A stretch of DNA of 23,667 nt, from assembly GCA_904502015.1 (NCBI GenBank), contig CAJGEA010000009.1, positions 1-23,667 on the forward strand, in the 5' to 3' direction. The stretch comes from an uncultured Clostridia bacterium. Its GTDB lineage: Bacteria; Bacillota; Clostridia; Oscillospirales; CAG-272. Positions within the stretch are counted from its first letter, which is position 1, and the number at the start of each line of letters is the position of its first letter. The notes under the pieces were generated by a model. That model worked only from the letters and a program-made list of their open reading frames with translations. It was not told the DNA's origin and did not search any database. The translations under genes and the position numbers were made by a program. Positions 16,149-23,299 of this stretch are shown piece after piece.

Positions 16149-16718
16149 TTACCCCTTGGCTTCTCCCTTGCGGGATTCGGTGACGGTTGCGGCGGCGGCA
16201 GGGACCTTTGCAGGTTCGCCGTCCCTTGCGGGCCTTGGTTCGTTGATGGGGTTATGCAGCACGCGCACGTCCCGTGCGGGGGGGTGCGGCGTGTCGGGCT
16301 CCGCATCGTGGCCGCCGTGCAGCGTTTCTCTCACACCCTGCTGAAGTCCGAAGCTCACGGCGATGGCGTTGTTGACCTCCTCCATGACGTCGTCGTCCAG
16401 ATGCCCCATCTTCTCGCGCAGGCGGCGTTTGTCCAATGTACGGATCTGCTCCAGCAGGATGACCGAATCCCGCGCCAGCCCCACGCGATCGGCGTATATA
16501 TCAATGTGGGTGGGGAGCTTGGCTTTGCCCATCCGCGAGGTGATGGCGGCGGCGATCACGGTGGGGCTGTAACGGTTGCCCACGTCATTCTGAATGATGA
16601 GCACGGGGCGCAGCCCCCCCTGCTCCGAGCCGACTACGGGGCTGAGGTCGGCGTAGAATATATCCCCCCGACGCACGGTGGTCGCGGTCGATGCGGGTGA
16701 GTGTGTGGTGGATGGCAT
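16149..16718 (-). CDS. ndoA: MazF/NdoA-like mRNA endoribonuclease with long C-terminal tail
   Basis: NdoA (EndoA, MazF/PemK family) cuts mRNA at short motifs and is normally held by an antitoxin. The 189-residue product matches the NdoA core closely over residues about 16-127: RRGDIFYADLSPVVGSEQGG, LRPVLIIQNDVGNRYSPTVI, AAITSRMGKAKLPTHIDI and VILLEQIRTLDKRRLREKMG. Arg37 and Thr60 correspond to the catalytic Arg and Thr described in Bacillus EndoA. The core normally ends near residue 116-120 of the family; here a Pro/Ala/Glu-rich tail of about 62 residues follows with no visible fold. The ATG at 16718 is chosen because GGAGG lies 7 nt before it, rather than the ATG at 16742. No MazE/EndoAI-like antitoxin gene is visible on either side, and no alr. 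Confidence 0.88.
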   Translation of the reverse strand: MPSTTHSPASTATTVRRGDIFYADLSPVVGSEQGGLRPVLIIQNDVGNRYSPTVIAAAITSRMGKAKLPTHIDIYADRVGLARDSVILLEQIRTLDKRRLREKMGHLDDDVMEEVNNAIAVSFGLQQGVRETLHGGHDAEPDTPHPPARDVRVLHNPINEPRPARDGEPAKVPAAAATVTESRKGEAKG

Positions 16719-16742
16719 GATGGTTCCTCCGTTATATATCAA

Positions 16743-16975
16743 TCGTAGGTGAATTGGTGTACGGATAGTGTTGCCGCACAGAGCGGGTGTCTAAACAGAA
16801 ACAGGAAAAAATTATTTGCGTGGAATTGATTTCCGCCACAGTTCCTCTGCTGACAGTATATGCGGATGCCGCCCACTTGTCGAATGGGCAAGTTTCATGC
16901 CGCCATTTGTTACCATTGGATGATGTAACGATTCTGGCATACGTCAAATTGGGGTTTATTTGGGAGAACGCCTAT
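16743..16975. other. Intergenic stretch, no supported gene
   Basis: I see no gene here. Short open frames exist on both strands, a 103-codon GTG-start frame on plus (16787-17098) and a 71-codon frame on minus (16732-16947), but neither has a ribosome binding site or recognisable domain, and the plus one runs into the inverted-repeat block. The mazF-like promoter should lie here, but I cannot pick it out. Confidence 0.5.
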
Positions 16976-17136
16976 GCAGGGGCGTTGCCCCTGCACTCCA
17001 CCAAGAAACTTCTTGAAAGAAGTTTCTTGGAACTTCAAGAACTTTCAAAAACATATATTTTGCAATGGTTTTTGAAATATATTTTTAGAGGTTCTTGAGG
17101 GGGTCTGGGGGAACTTCTTTCAAGAAGTTCCCCCAG
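16976..17136. repeat. Block of nested inverted repeats
   Basis: Three near-perfect stems in 161 bp: GCAGGGGC/GCCCCTGC (16976-16994, 3-nt loop); CCAAGAAACTTCTT with its complement (17001-17030, 2-nt gap); CTGGGGGAACTTCTT with its complement (17105-17136, 2-nt gap). Between the last two, TTTCAAAAAC pairs with GTTTTTGAAA and CAAGAAC with GTTCTTG. The two larger stems share the core AACTTCTT, so they can also pair with each other. This looks like a mobile or REP-like intergenic repeat; only one copy is in the window. Confidence 0.8.
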
Positions 17137-17146
17137 CGTACTCCCT

Positions 17147-17247
17147 ACAAATCCAAATTGAAGAGCCATTCCGTCGGGTGAGATGTTTTGCACGTGACAA
17201 CCTCCCCCGAACCAAAGCCGTGCCGCAGGCACAAATCCAAATTTGAA
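17147..17247 (+). repeat. Direct repeat pair
   Basis: ACAAATCCAAATTGAA at 17147-17162 recurs as ACAAATCCAAATTTGAA at 17231-17247 with a single inserted T. The copies lie between the inverted-repeat block and the oxidoreductase promoter. A short hairpin (GTGCC/GGCAC) directly precedes the second copy. Confidence 0.7.
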
Positions 17248-17265
17248 TACCGATTGAACAATTAC

Positions 17266-17294
17266 TTGACAATCTCGCGGTGAAGTGGTATAAT
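17266..17294 (+). promoter_or_regulatory. Full-consensus sigma-A promoter of the oxidoreductase
   Basis: TTGACA (17266-17271), 17-bp spacer, TATAAT (17289-17294), with TGG before the -10. Every element is consensus, so it should be strong unless repressed. It drives a leader of about 168 nt. Confidence 0.92.
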
Positions 17295-17301
17295 AAAAAA
17301 G

Positions 17302-17455
17302 CCCCCCGAGGGGGAACAACATTGACCGAAAGGACGTTTGAAGGATAGATTCTTCAAACACTGCTTTGCGGCCTTCGCCACCGAAACGGTGGCGATTTGG
17401 CTTTGCCAAACCGGCCCCAATTCCGTCAGAAAGGAAGCTTTCGCAAGGCGAAAGC
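17302..17455 (+). ncRNA. Hairpin-rich 5' leader of the oxidoreductase gene
   Basis: Five stem-loops follow one another: CCCCC/GGGGG (17302-17314); GTTTGAAG/CTTCAAAC (17336-17359); CGCCACCG/CGGTGGCG with AAA loop (17376-17394); TTTGGC/GCCAAA (17396-17410), the last two closable by GGCC at 17370 and 17413; and GCTTTCGC/GCGAAAGC (17437-17455). The final stem ends one base before the AAAGG ribosome binding site. No T-run follows any stem, so attenuation by termination is not evident. I do not recognise it as a known riboswitch. Confidence 0.5.
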
Positions 17456-17468
17456 AAAGGTTCAAACT

Positions 17469-18536
17469 ATGAGCAAAATCAAGGTAGCCGTCATTGGTTG
17501 CGGCTGTATCGCAAACGGAGCGCACATTCCCGCGTATATGAACAATTCCGACGTGGAAATCAAGTATTTCTGCGATATCATTCCCGAGCGCGCCGAGGAG
17601 GCCGTCGCGAAGAACGGTTGCGGCATCGCCGTCACCGATTATCACGAGGTGCTGGCGGATCCCGAGGTGGATGCTGTATCGGTTTGTACCCCTAACCGCG
17701 CCCATCCCGTTATCACGATGGACGCCCTGCGCGCGGGTAAGCACGTGCTGTGCGAGAAGCCCGCGGCCCGTACCTACGCCGAGGCGCTGGAGATGCAGAA
17801 GGTTCAGCACGAAACGGGTAAGGTTCTGAATATCGGCGTGGTCAACCGCTTCAATACCGCAGTCAACGAGATCCGCAAGCGCATTGCGGCGGGTGAGTTG
17901 GGCAATGTCTACCATATCTACGTGTCCTTCCGCGCCCACCGCTCCATCCCCGGTCTCGGCGGCGCGTTTACCACCAAGGAGATCGCAGGCGGCGGCGCTC
18001 TCATCGACTGGGGCGTTCATTACCTCGATATTGTTATGTACTGCACGGGTGACCCCAAGCCCGTTACCGTGTCGGGTCAGGCGTTCAGCGTGCTGGGTGT
18101 GGACATGAAGAACTACGTCTATAACGGTATGTGGTCTGAGAACACCAAGGACCTCAACGGTACCTATGACGTGGACGATAGCGTTACGGGATTTGTCCGC
18201 ACCGAAGGCCCCACCATCACCCTTAACGGCGCGTGGGCGCAGAATATCGGTATTCCCGAGGCGTATATCGACTTCCTCGGTGACAAGGCAGGCATCCGTC
18301 TGAACTACGGCGGTAACTTTACCATTTGGGGAACCAAGGACGGCCAGCTCTGGCAGGATACGCCCGAATATGAGAGCGTACATATGTTCCAGGAGGAGAT
18401 CGACAGCTTCGTTCGTTGCGTCCAAACGGGTGATCGCAACGCCGCGCACATCGACCAGGCCATCATCACGGCCCGCATGATGCAGGCGATCTACGACTCG
18501 TCCGAGCAAAAGCGCGAGATCACGCTGGAGTGGTAG
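17469..18536 (+). CDS. Gfo/Idh/MocA family oxidoreductase
   Basis: An NAD(P)-dependent sugar or inositol dehydrogenase-type enzyme of 355 residues, soluble and cytoplasmic. The N-terminal Rossmann fold begins KIKVAVIGCGCIANGAHIPA, and the family lysine is Lys97 in VLCEKPAA. The C-terminal domain has GGGALIDWGVHYLDIVMY, with Asp180 and His184 as the expected active-site partners. The substrate cannot be told: relatives oxidise inositols, glucose derivatives and many others. ATG 17469 is preferred over an upstream in-frame start at 17397, because AAAGG lies 8 nt before it, the fold starts here, and the upstream codons run through hairpins. It is monocistronic with a consensus promoter and a long leader; no sugar transporter or kinase is adjacent. 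Confidence 0.92.
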   Translation: MSKIKVAVIGCGCIANGAHIPAYMNNSDVEIKYFCDIIPERAEEAVAKNGCGIAVTDYHEVLADPEVDAVSVCTPNRAHPVITMDALRAGKHVLCEKPAARTYAEALEMQKVQHETGKVLNIGVVNRFNTAVNEIRKRIAAGELGNVYHIYVSFRAHRSIPGLGGAFTTKEIAGGGALIDWGVHYLDIVMYCTGDPKPVTVSGQAFSVLGVDMKNYVYNGMWSENTKDLNGTYDVDDSVTGFVRTEGPTITLNGAWAQNIGIPEAYIDFLGDKAGIRLNYGGNFTIWGTKDGQLWQDTPEYESVHMFQEEIDSFVRCVQTGDRNAAHIDQAIITARMMQAIYDSSEQKREITLEW

Positions 18537-18548
18537 TCGAATGAAATA

Positions 18549-18588
18549 AAATACGGGCATCGCGCCATGTGGCGCGATGCCCGTATTT
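18549..18588. terminator. Bidirectional terminator
   Basis: A perfect 18-bp stem (AAATACGGGCATCGCGCC and complement) with an ATGT loop, between the convergent oxidoreductase and acyl-CoA ligase genes. Confidence 0.92.
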
Positions 18589-18611
18589 ATCTATAAGATT
18601 GAGAAATCGCA

Positions 18612-20255
18612 TTAGTTGGTGGTCGCCTTTTCTACCAGACGGCCCGCCGAGAAACGCTCGCGGAGCTTGGGCTTTTCGATCTTGCCCGTGGGGTTGCGGG
18701 GTACGTTGTCGAAGATGATCCTGCGGGGACGCTTGTAGCGGGGAAGCTCCTGACAGAACTCCATGATCTCCTCCTCGGTGCAGGTCATGTCGGGCTTGAT
18801 CTCAATGATCGCCGCCGCGATCTCGCCGAGACGCTCGTGAGGAAGACCGATCACGGCCACGTCCTTGATCTTATCGTGCGCGCGGAGGAAGTCCTCGATC
18901 TGCACGGGGTAGAGGTTTTCACCGCCCGTGATGATAACGTCCTTCTTGCGGTCAACGAGGTAGATGAATCCATCCTCATCGCGGCGTGCCATGTCGCCCG
19001 TGAGCAACCAACCATCGTCGGTCAGGATCTCGGCGGTCGCCTCGGGGTTTTTGTAGTAACACTTCATAACGCCGTCGCCGCGCACCGCCAGCTCACCGAC
19101 CTCACCGTTGGCAACGGGCAGACGATGCTCGTCCACGATCTTGGTCTCCCAGCCCATGCCGGGTACGCCGATTGCGCCTACCTTGTGGATGTTCTCCACG
19201 CCGAGGTGAACACAGCCGGGGCCGATGGACTCGGACAGACCGTAGTTGGTGTCGTATGCCTGGCCGGGGAACTGCTCCTGCCAACGCTTGACGAGGGAAG
19301 GGGGGACGGGCTGTGCGCCGATGTGCATCAGTCGCCACTGGGAGAGACGGTACTCGTCGGGGTTGATGGCGCCGCTGTCAATGGCGTCCAGAATGTCCTG
19401 TGCCCACGGCACGAGCAGCCATACGATGGTGGCGCGCTCCTCGGAGACGGCCTGCAGGATCCATTCGGGGCTCACGCCGCGCAGCAGAACGGCCTTGGAG
19501 CAAGCCACGAGCGAGCCGAACCAGTGCATCTTAGCGCCCGTGTGGTAGAGGGGAGGGATGCAGAGGAACACGTCGTCGCGTCCTTGCCCGTGGTGCGCCT
19601 GCTCGGTCTTGGCGGAAGCGACCAGCGCCTTGTGGCTGTGCAGAATGGCCTTGGGGAAGCCCGTGGTACCTGAGGAGAAATAGATAGCACCGTCATCCTC
19701 GTCCGAGATTTCCACGGCGGGAGCCATAGTGGAGCAGTAGTAGACCATGCGGTTGTAGAGAGACGCGTAGGCGGGGCAATCTGCCTCTTCACCCACGAAG
19801 AAGAAATCGGTAATGGCGGTCAGCTCGGGCAGAACCGCGTCAATGCGCTCGGTGAACTCGGGGCCGAATACCAGCATGGAGGCGTCGGCGAGATCCAAAC
19901 AGTATTTGATTTCGTCGGATGCGTAGCGGTAGTTCATGGGCACTACGATGGCACCTGCCTTGAGCACGCCGAAGTACACAGGCAGCCACTCGAGGCAGTT
20001 CATCAGCAGAATGGCGACCTTGTCACCCTTCTTGATACCGCGGGAGAGCAGTAGGTTGGCAAATCGGTTGGCGCGCACGTCAAACTCCCGCCACGTCAGC
20101 TCGCGGCGGTAGCGCTGATCGGAGGAGCTCTCGATCAGGTTATATTCCCGCCAAGTCACGTTTCGTGCAGGCTGGTTGGCGGGATTGATCTCCACCAGGC
20201 TCACCTCGTCGGGGTGGAGTCGGGCGTTTCGTTCCAAAAATTCGGTAATAGGCAT
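18612..20255 (-). CDS. AMP-binding acyl-CoA ligase
   Basis: A 547-residue member of the ANL adenylating superfamily that activates a carboxylic acid with ATP and usually transfers it to CoA. All core motifs are present: phosphate loop FSSGTTGFPKAILHSH (about 193-208), NYGLSES (337-343), LLTGDMARRDEDGFIYLVDR with Asp421, hinge DRKKDVIITGGENLYP (435-450) and the catalytic Lys in PTGKIEKP (Lys525 region). The substrate is not readable; a medium or long fatty acid is a guess. Near the N terminus TWREYN (34-39) and TWREFD (54-59) flank a 14-residue insert, a small internal repeat. ATG 20255 has AGAGG 8 nt upstream; longer in-frame starts would run into rplS. It has a consensus promoter and stands alone. 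Confidence 0.9.
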   Translation of the reverse strand: MPITEFLERNARLHPDEVSLVEINPANQPARNVTWREYNLIESSSDQRYRRELTWREFDVRANRFANLLLSRGIKKGDKVAILLMNCLEWLPVYFGVLKAGAIVVPMNYRYASDEIKYCLDLADASMLVFGPEFTERIDAVLPELTAITDFFFVGEEADCPAYASLYNRMVYYCSTMAPAVEISDEDDGAIYFSSGTTGFPKAILHSHKALVASAKTEQAHHGQGRDDVFLCIPPLYHTGAKMHWFGSLVACSKAVLLRGVSPEWILQAVSEERATIVWLLVPWAQDILDAIDSGAINPDEYRLSQWRLMHIGAQPVPPSLVKRWQEQFPGQAYDTNYGLSESIGPGCVHLGVENIHKVGAIGVPGMGWETKIVDEHRLPVANGEVGELAVRGDGVMKCYYKNPEATAEILTDDGWLLTGDMARRDEDGFIYLVDRKKDVIITGGENLYPVQIEDFLRAHDKIKDVAVIGLPHERLGEIAAAIIEIKPDMTCTEEEIMEFCQELPRYKRPRRIIFDNVPRNPTGKIEKPKLRERFSAGRLVEKATTN

Positions 20256-20297
20256 GGGAAAACCTCTCATAGACAATAAAATACAATGAATAGACAA

Positions 20298-20326
20298 ATT
20301 ATAGCACACCTTGGCGAATTTGTCAA
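20298..20326 (-). promoter_or_regulatory. Full-consensus sigma-A promoter of the acyl-CoA ligase
   Basis: On the minus strand TTGACA (20321-20326), 17-bp spacer, TATAAT (20298-20303) preceded by TGC. Confidence 0.92.
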
Positions 20327-20399
20327 GTGAGTTCGCGCCGAGAATCAAAATTTCGTGCAAAAAGTATGCGAAAAAACTAAAATATTTTTTGGAAAACAC

Positions 20400-20428
20400 T
20401 TGCAATTTCCATTTAACTATGGTATAAT
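20400..20428 (+). promoter_or_regulatory. Sigma-A promoter of rplS
   Basis: TTGCAA (20400-20405), 17-bp spacer, TATAAT (20423-20428) with TGG before the -10. The resulting leader is about 100 nt, GC-rich, and could hold an L19 leader element, but I see no stem I would stand behind. Confidence 0.88.
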
Positions 20429-20537
20429 ATTTCGCGTGTGTGCGAGAGGGTGCGTCTGTGCCGCCTCGTCCCACGTTATTACACGGGTGGTCCGCTGCGT
20501 CGCTCTGCATGAACACCCCGGATATAGGAGGGTCAAG

Positions 20538-20885
20538 ATGAACAACATTATCGAGGCTTTTACAAAAGAGCAGATGAAGGAAAGCGTTCCCGCTTTCAAG
20601 ATTGGTGACACCGTTCGTGTCGAGAACCTCATCAAAGAGGGTAACAGAGAGAGAATCCAGATTTTCGAGGGTACCGTCATCGCCAAGCACGGCGGCGGCA
20701 TCTCCGAAACCTTCACGGTTCGCCGCATTACCTACGGTTGCGGCGTGGAGAAGACCTTCCCCCTTCACAGCCCCCACGTTCAGGGCGTGAAGGTAATTCG
20801 TGTCGGTAAGGTTCGCCGCGCGAAGCTGTACTACCTGCGCGACCGCGTTGGTAAGGCTTCCAAGGTTAAAGAGCAGATCGACTGA
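20538..20885 (+). CDS. rplS: 50S ribosomal protein L19
   Basis: L19 sits at the 30S-50S interface of the ribosome. The 115-residue product has the usual length and conserved text: FKIGDTVRVENLIKEGNRER, IQIFEGTVIAKHGGGISETF, TVRRITYGCGVEKTFPLHSP and VRRAKLYYLRDRVGKASKVK. GGAGG lies 6 nt before the ATG. In many Firmicutes rplS follows trmD and rimM; here it stands alone with its own promoter and terminator, between an acyl-CoA ligase and a solute-binding protein, so the common cluster has been broken up. Confidence 0.98.
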   Translation: MNNIIEAFTKEQMKESVPAFKIGDTVRVENLIKEGNRERIQIFEGTVIAKHGGGISETFTVRRITYGCGVEKTFPLHSPHVQGVKVIRVGKVRRAKLYYLRDRVGKASKVKEQID

Positions 20886-20899
20886 TTCTTTCCACCAAC

Positions 20900-20939
20900 A
20901 TAGAGGCGCGTCCCCAATCGGGGGCGCGTCTCTATTTTT
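20900..20939 (+). terminator. Terminator of rplS
   Basis: A 16-bp stem with two G-U pairs (ATAGAGGCGCGTCCCC with GGGGGCGCGTCTCTAT), AATC loop and a run of five T at 20935-20939. Confidence 0.93.
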
Positions 20940-20947
20940 GTCGAAAC

Positions 20948-20989
20948 CGCAGAAGGAGAGCCGCCCGTGCGGGCGGCTCTCCTTCTGCG
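20948..20989 (-). terminator. Terminator of the solute-binding lipoprotein gene
   Basis: A perfect 20-bp stem (left arm CGCAGAAGGAGAGCCGCCCG) with only two bases between the arms, 10 bp after the stop on the minus strand. The T-tract beyond it is short (GGTTTCG). Confidence 0.85.
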
Positions 20990-20999
20990 TTATGGGCGA

Positions 21000-22514
21000 T
21001 CAATCGATTTTATTCTTCGATTGATACTGCTTGATCAGTCGATCCAGCGACTTGTTGATGGTCTTGGCGGGGGAGGCGAACACGGCAGAGTATTCGCGCT
21101 TGCTCTCGACAGCCGTGCTGAAGGACTGCAGAATGGTACTGCCAAGAGTCAAGTTGTACGCCAGAATGAAGGAGTTGTCGAAGTTGTCGTGAATGATGTC
21201 GATCATGGCGGCGGCCTTCTCGTCGTCTACGTAGCGAACCTGAAGGCCCTCGTCGTAGTACTTGGGCATAACGATGCGGGCTGTTTCACGGTTAAGCACC
21301 TCAATGACGGTAGAGATGAATTTCATGTTTTCATCTTTAGAGGTGGCAAGGATAGCACCCATTTCGGTTGTATCGTGGGTAGCCGTGGTGTACTTTTTAT
21401 CCGACTCAAACAGCATGGGGTAGGGCAAAACAGCGGCGTCACCCTCCATCTTTCGAAGGACCTCGTTTTCCAGAGAACCGAGACGCTGATAGCCAAGGAT
21501 CAGGCACTCGCCCTGCGTAAAGGCGGTCAGAAGATCCTCGTCGGCTACCTGCCCGATACCGGCGCTTTGATTGTTGAAGATGGCGGACATGGCGGCGGCG
21601 AGCTGGTTGGCTCTGTCACCTTGATGGACGGTGATGCTGGGAATACCTTCCTCGTCTCGGGTAATGAACTGCGTCATACCGGTGACCGAGAAGGGAATGG
21701 AAGGGCCCCAATACTCGAAGGCCATAAAGCCATAGAGATCGCCTGCGTCCTTGGTATTGTTGTAATTGCTGTCCACGTACTTGTCCGTGATGATCTCATT
21801 CATCTTCTCATACGTCCACTTGTAGTCGGTGACTATGTCGTAGAGCTCGTCGGCGGGGCGGTTATAGAAATTCATGTATATCTCTTTGTTCAAAAGAAGC
21901 AGATGTGCCGAACGGATGATGTCAGCGAAGAAGTCGCCCGCAAGGAAGTACTGATAGCCGTCCATGAGGCGAAGATCCTCCATAAAATCGTCGTACCAGT
22001 AGTTGCGCTCGAAGTCGAAAACGCAGTCTTCATCAATGATGTTACGGAAATTACCCTCGATCATCAGCTCGCTGTAGCCAAAGATATCGTTGATGACCAG
22101 GTCATACATATCGTCGCCCGACTGAGTGAGCTTGCGGATATCTGCGGCAACACTGACGTAGGGCAGGTCAACGGGGGTAAACTCAAGCTTTACCTTCAAA
22201 AGCTCTTCTACGGTGGTGTTTCGCTCATAGACCGCGTCGCTGACGATGCCACCGCCGGTTTTGCCGATTCCTTCGATCAGGAAGTTGGAGTTACCCATAC
22301 CCGAGCTGGCCACGTTAGTGCTGGTGTAGATACGGAATGGACGGTTCTTGTAGTCGACACCGATGAAGCGGTCGTCGTCCGAGCCGTTCTCAATCTTGAT
22401 CGTGGAGTCGCCCTCCTTGTCCGAGGTGTCGGCGCAACCCGTAAAGGCGGCAGCGGATGAGAGGAGCAAAAGGGCAGCCAATGCCGCCGAGAGATGTTTC
22501 TTAATGCGTGTCAT
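21000..22514 (-). CDS. Extracellular solute-binding lipoprotein (family 1-like)
   Basis: A 504-residue lipoprotein resembling sugar-type ABC transporter binding proteins. The signal peptide ends AAAFTGC with lipidated Cys27. Recognisable stretches include SDAVYERNTTVEELLKVKLE, MYDLVINDIFGYSELMIEG, YNRPADELYDIVTDYKWTYE and KDAGDLYGFMAF, the pattern seen in clostridial extracellular solute-binding proteins, plus GDAAVLPYPMLFESDKKY and TEMGAILATSKDENM later on. Such proteins capture oligosaccharides at the cell surface, but no permease or ATPase gene adjoins it; the ABC ATPase at the right edge belongs to the divergent TetR operon. The ligand is unknown. AAAGGAAG lies about 7 nt before the ATG. 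It may depend on a distant permease or act as a sensor. Confidence 0.82.
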   Translation of the reverse strand: MTRIKKHLSAALAALLLLSSAAAFTGCADTSDKEGDSTIKIENGSDDDRFIGVDYKNRPFRIYTSTNVASSGMGNSNFLIEGIGKTGGGIVSDAVYERNTTVEELLKVKLEFTPVDLPYVSVAADIRKLTQSGDDMYDLVINDIFGYSELMIEGNFRNIIDEDCVFDFERNYWYDDFMEDLRLMDGYQYFLAGDFFADIIRSAHLLLLNKEIYMNFYNRPADELYDIVTDYKWTYEKMNEIITDKYVDSNYNNTKDAGDLYGFMAFEYWGPSIPFSVTGMTQFITRDEEGIPSITVHQGDRANQLAAAMSAIFNNQSAGIGQVADEDLLTAFTQGECLILGYQRLGSLENEVLRKMEGDAAVLPYPMLFESDKKYTTATHDTTEMGAILATSKDENMKFISTVIEVLNRETARIVMPKYYDEGLQVRYVDDEKAAAMIDIIHDNFDNSFILAYNLTLGSTILQSFSTAVESKREYSAVFASPAKTINKSLDRLIKQYQSKNKID

Positions 22515-22604
22515 GGGAAACTTCCTTTCACAAGTGATAAACTGTATGTCTCTTGTACACTATATAAACACACCCCTATATTATCGCGTAAAAATGTTAC
22601 CTTG

Positions 22605-22614
22605 TTGTTAACAA
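22605..22614. promoter_or_regulatory. Palindrome TTGTTAACAA between divergent genes
   Basis: A perfect 10-bp palindrome about 90 bp upstream of the solute-binding lipoprotein. Its position could suit a regulator of that gene. No clear -35/-10 pair could be read for the lipoprotein. Confidence 0.3.
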
Positions 22615-22659
22615 ATTGGAAGAATCTTGTAAAGAGGCTTTTATATTTACGAAAGGCTA

Positions 22660-22688
22660 TTGACATTTCATATTTTGTGTGGTAAAAT
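22660..22688 (+). promoter_or_regulatory. Sigma-A promoter of the TetR-ABC operon
   Basis: TTGACA (22660-22665), 17-bp spacer, TAAAAT (22683-22688) preceded by TGG. Confidence 0.9.
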
Positions 22689-22695
22689 AACAAAT

Positions 22696-22717
22696 AATAT
22701 ATAACAAACGATATATT
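22696..22717 (+). promoter_or_regulatory. Putative TetR-family operator
   Basis: AATATAT (22696-22702) and ATATATT (22711-22717) form an inverted repeat across 8 nt, lying between the -10 box and the ribosome binding site. TetR-type repressors commonly bind such sites to control their own operon; AT-richness makes chance occurrence possible. Confidence 0.45.
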
Positions 22718-22729
22718 TGGAGGTAGCCC

Positions 22730-23299
22730 ATGCCACCTAAAGTAAAAATCACAAAAGAAGAGATCGTCAAAGCCGCGCTGGAGCTTTTGCGAAGGGACGG
22801 AGACGCAGCCGTCAATGCGAGGAATATCGCGGCGTCGCTGGGATGCTCTACGCAACCTATTTTCTCGAATTTTGCCACTATGGAGTCGTTGCAGCAGGCG
22901 GCGCTGGAAGCGGCCTATGATTTCTATCTTCACTTTCTGCAAAACGAGGCCGAAAAGGGAACGTATCCCGTCTATAAGGCGTACGGCATGGCCTATATCC
23001 GCTTTGCCAAGGAAGAGCGGGAGCTTTTCAAACGCCTCTTCATGTGCGACCGCAGAGGCGCTGATCTGTCACCGACAGCGGATTTTGTAGCCTCGGTGGA
23101 GTATATCGTGAAGAATAACGACGTAACGCAGGAGACGGCGGAGCGCATGCATTTGGAGATGTGGGCATTCGTACACGGCGTTGCCACTATGCAGGCCACC
23201 TCATTCCTTGAGCTGGACGAGGAGCTGATCAGCCGTATGCAGACCGACGTATACCAAGGCCTGCGGGCGAGACACACGGCAAAGGAGGAGCAGTCATGA
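22730..23299 (+). CDS. TetR/AcrR family transcriptional regulator
   Basis: A 189-residue one-component repressor. The N-terminal helix-turn-helix domain is typical: ITKEEIVKAALELLRRDGDA, then NARNIAASLGCSTQPIFSNF and MESLQQAALEAAYDF. The C-terminal ligand-binding domain (about 60-185) resembles that of clostridial TetR regulators with WAFVHGVATMQATSFLELDE near the end. GGAGG lies 8 nt before the ATG. The stop overlaps the start of the following ABC ATPase gene (ATGA), so it probably governs that efflux-type transporter and itself. The inducer is unknown. Confidence 0.92.
   Translation: MPPKVKITKEEIVKAALELLRRDGDAAVNARNIAASLGCSTQPIFSNFATMESLQQAALEAAYDFYLHFLQNEAEKGTYPVYKAYGMAYIRFAKEERELFKRLFMCDRRGADLSPTADFVASVEYIVKNNDVTQETAERMHLEMWAFVHGVATMQATSFLELDEELISRMQTDVYQGLRARHTAKEEQS

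Noticed and set aside
16787..17098. 103-codon plus-strand frame in the gene-free region
   Set aside because: GTG start without ribosome binding site, no recognisable domain, and the C-terminal third is the inverted-repeat block.
17397..17468. Upstream start for the oxidoreductase
   Set aside because: Adds 24 basic residues encoded by hairpins, has no ribosome binding site, and the Rossmann fold starts at the ATG at 17469.
20256..20777. Longer N terminus for the acyl-CoA ligase (721 residues)
   Set aside because: It would overlap rplS on the other strand and run through both promoters; the ATG at 20255 has a binding site and the family start.
20937..20946. Spo0A-box-like TTTGTCGAA after rplS, and CTTGTCGAA near 16876
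   Set aside because: The first lies in a terminator region between gene ends; the second is far from any readable promoter. Both are short enough to occur by chance.
20967..22460. 497-codon open frame antisense to the solute-binding lipoprotein
   Set aside because: It begins inside the terminator hairpin and reads as Val/His/Gly-rich shadow sequence; the minus gene is well supported.
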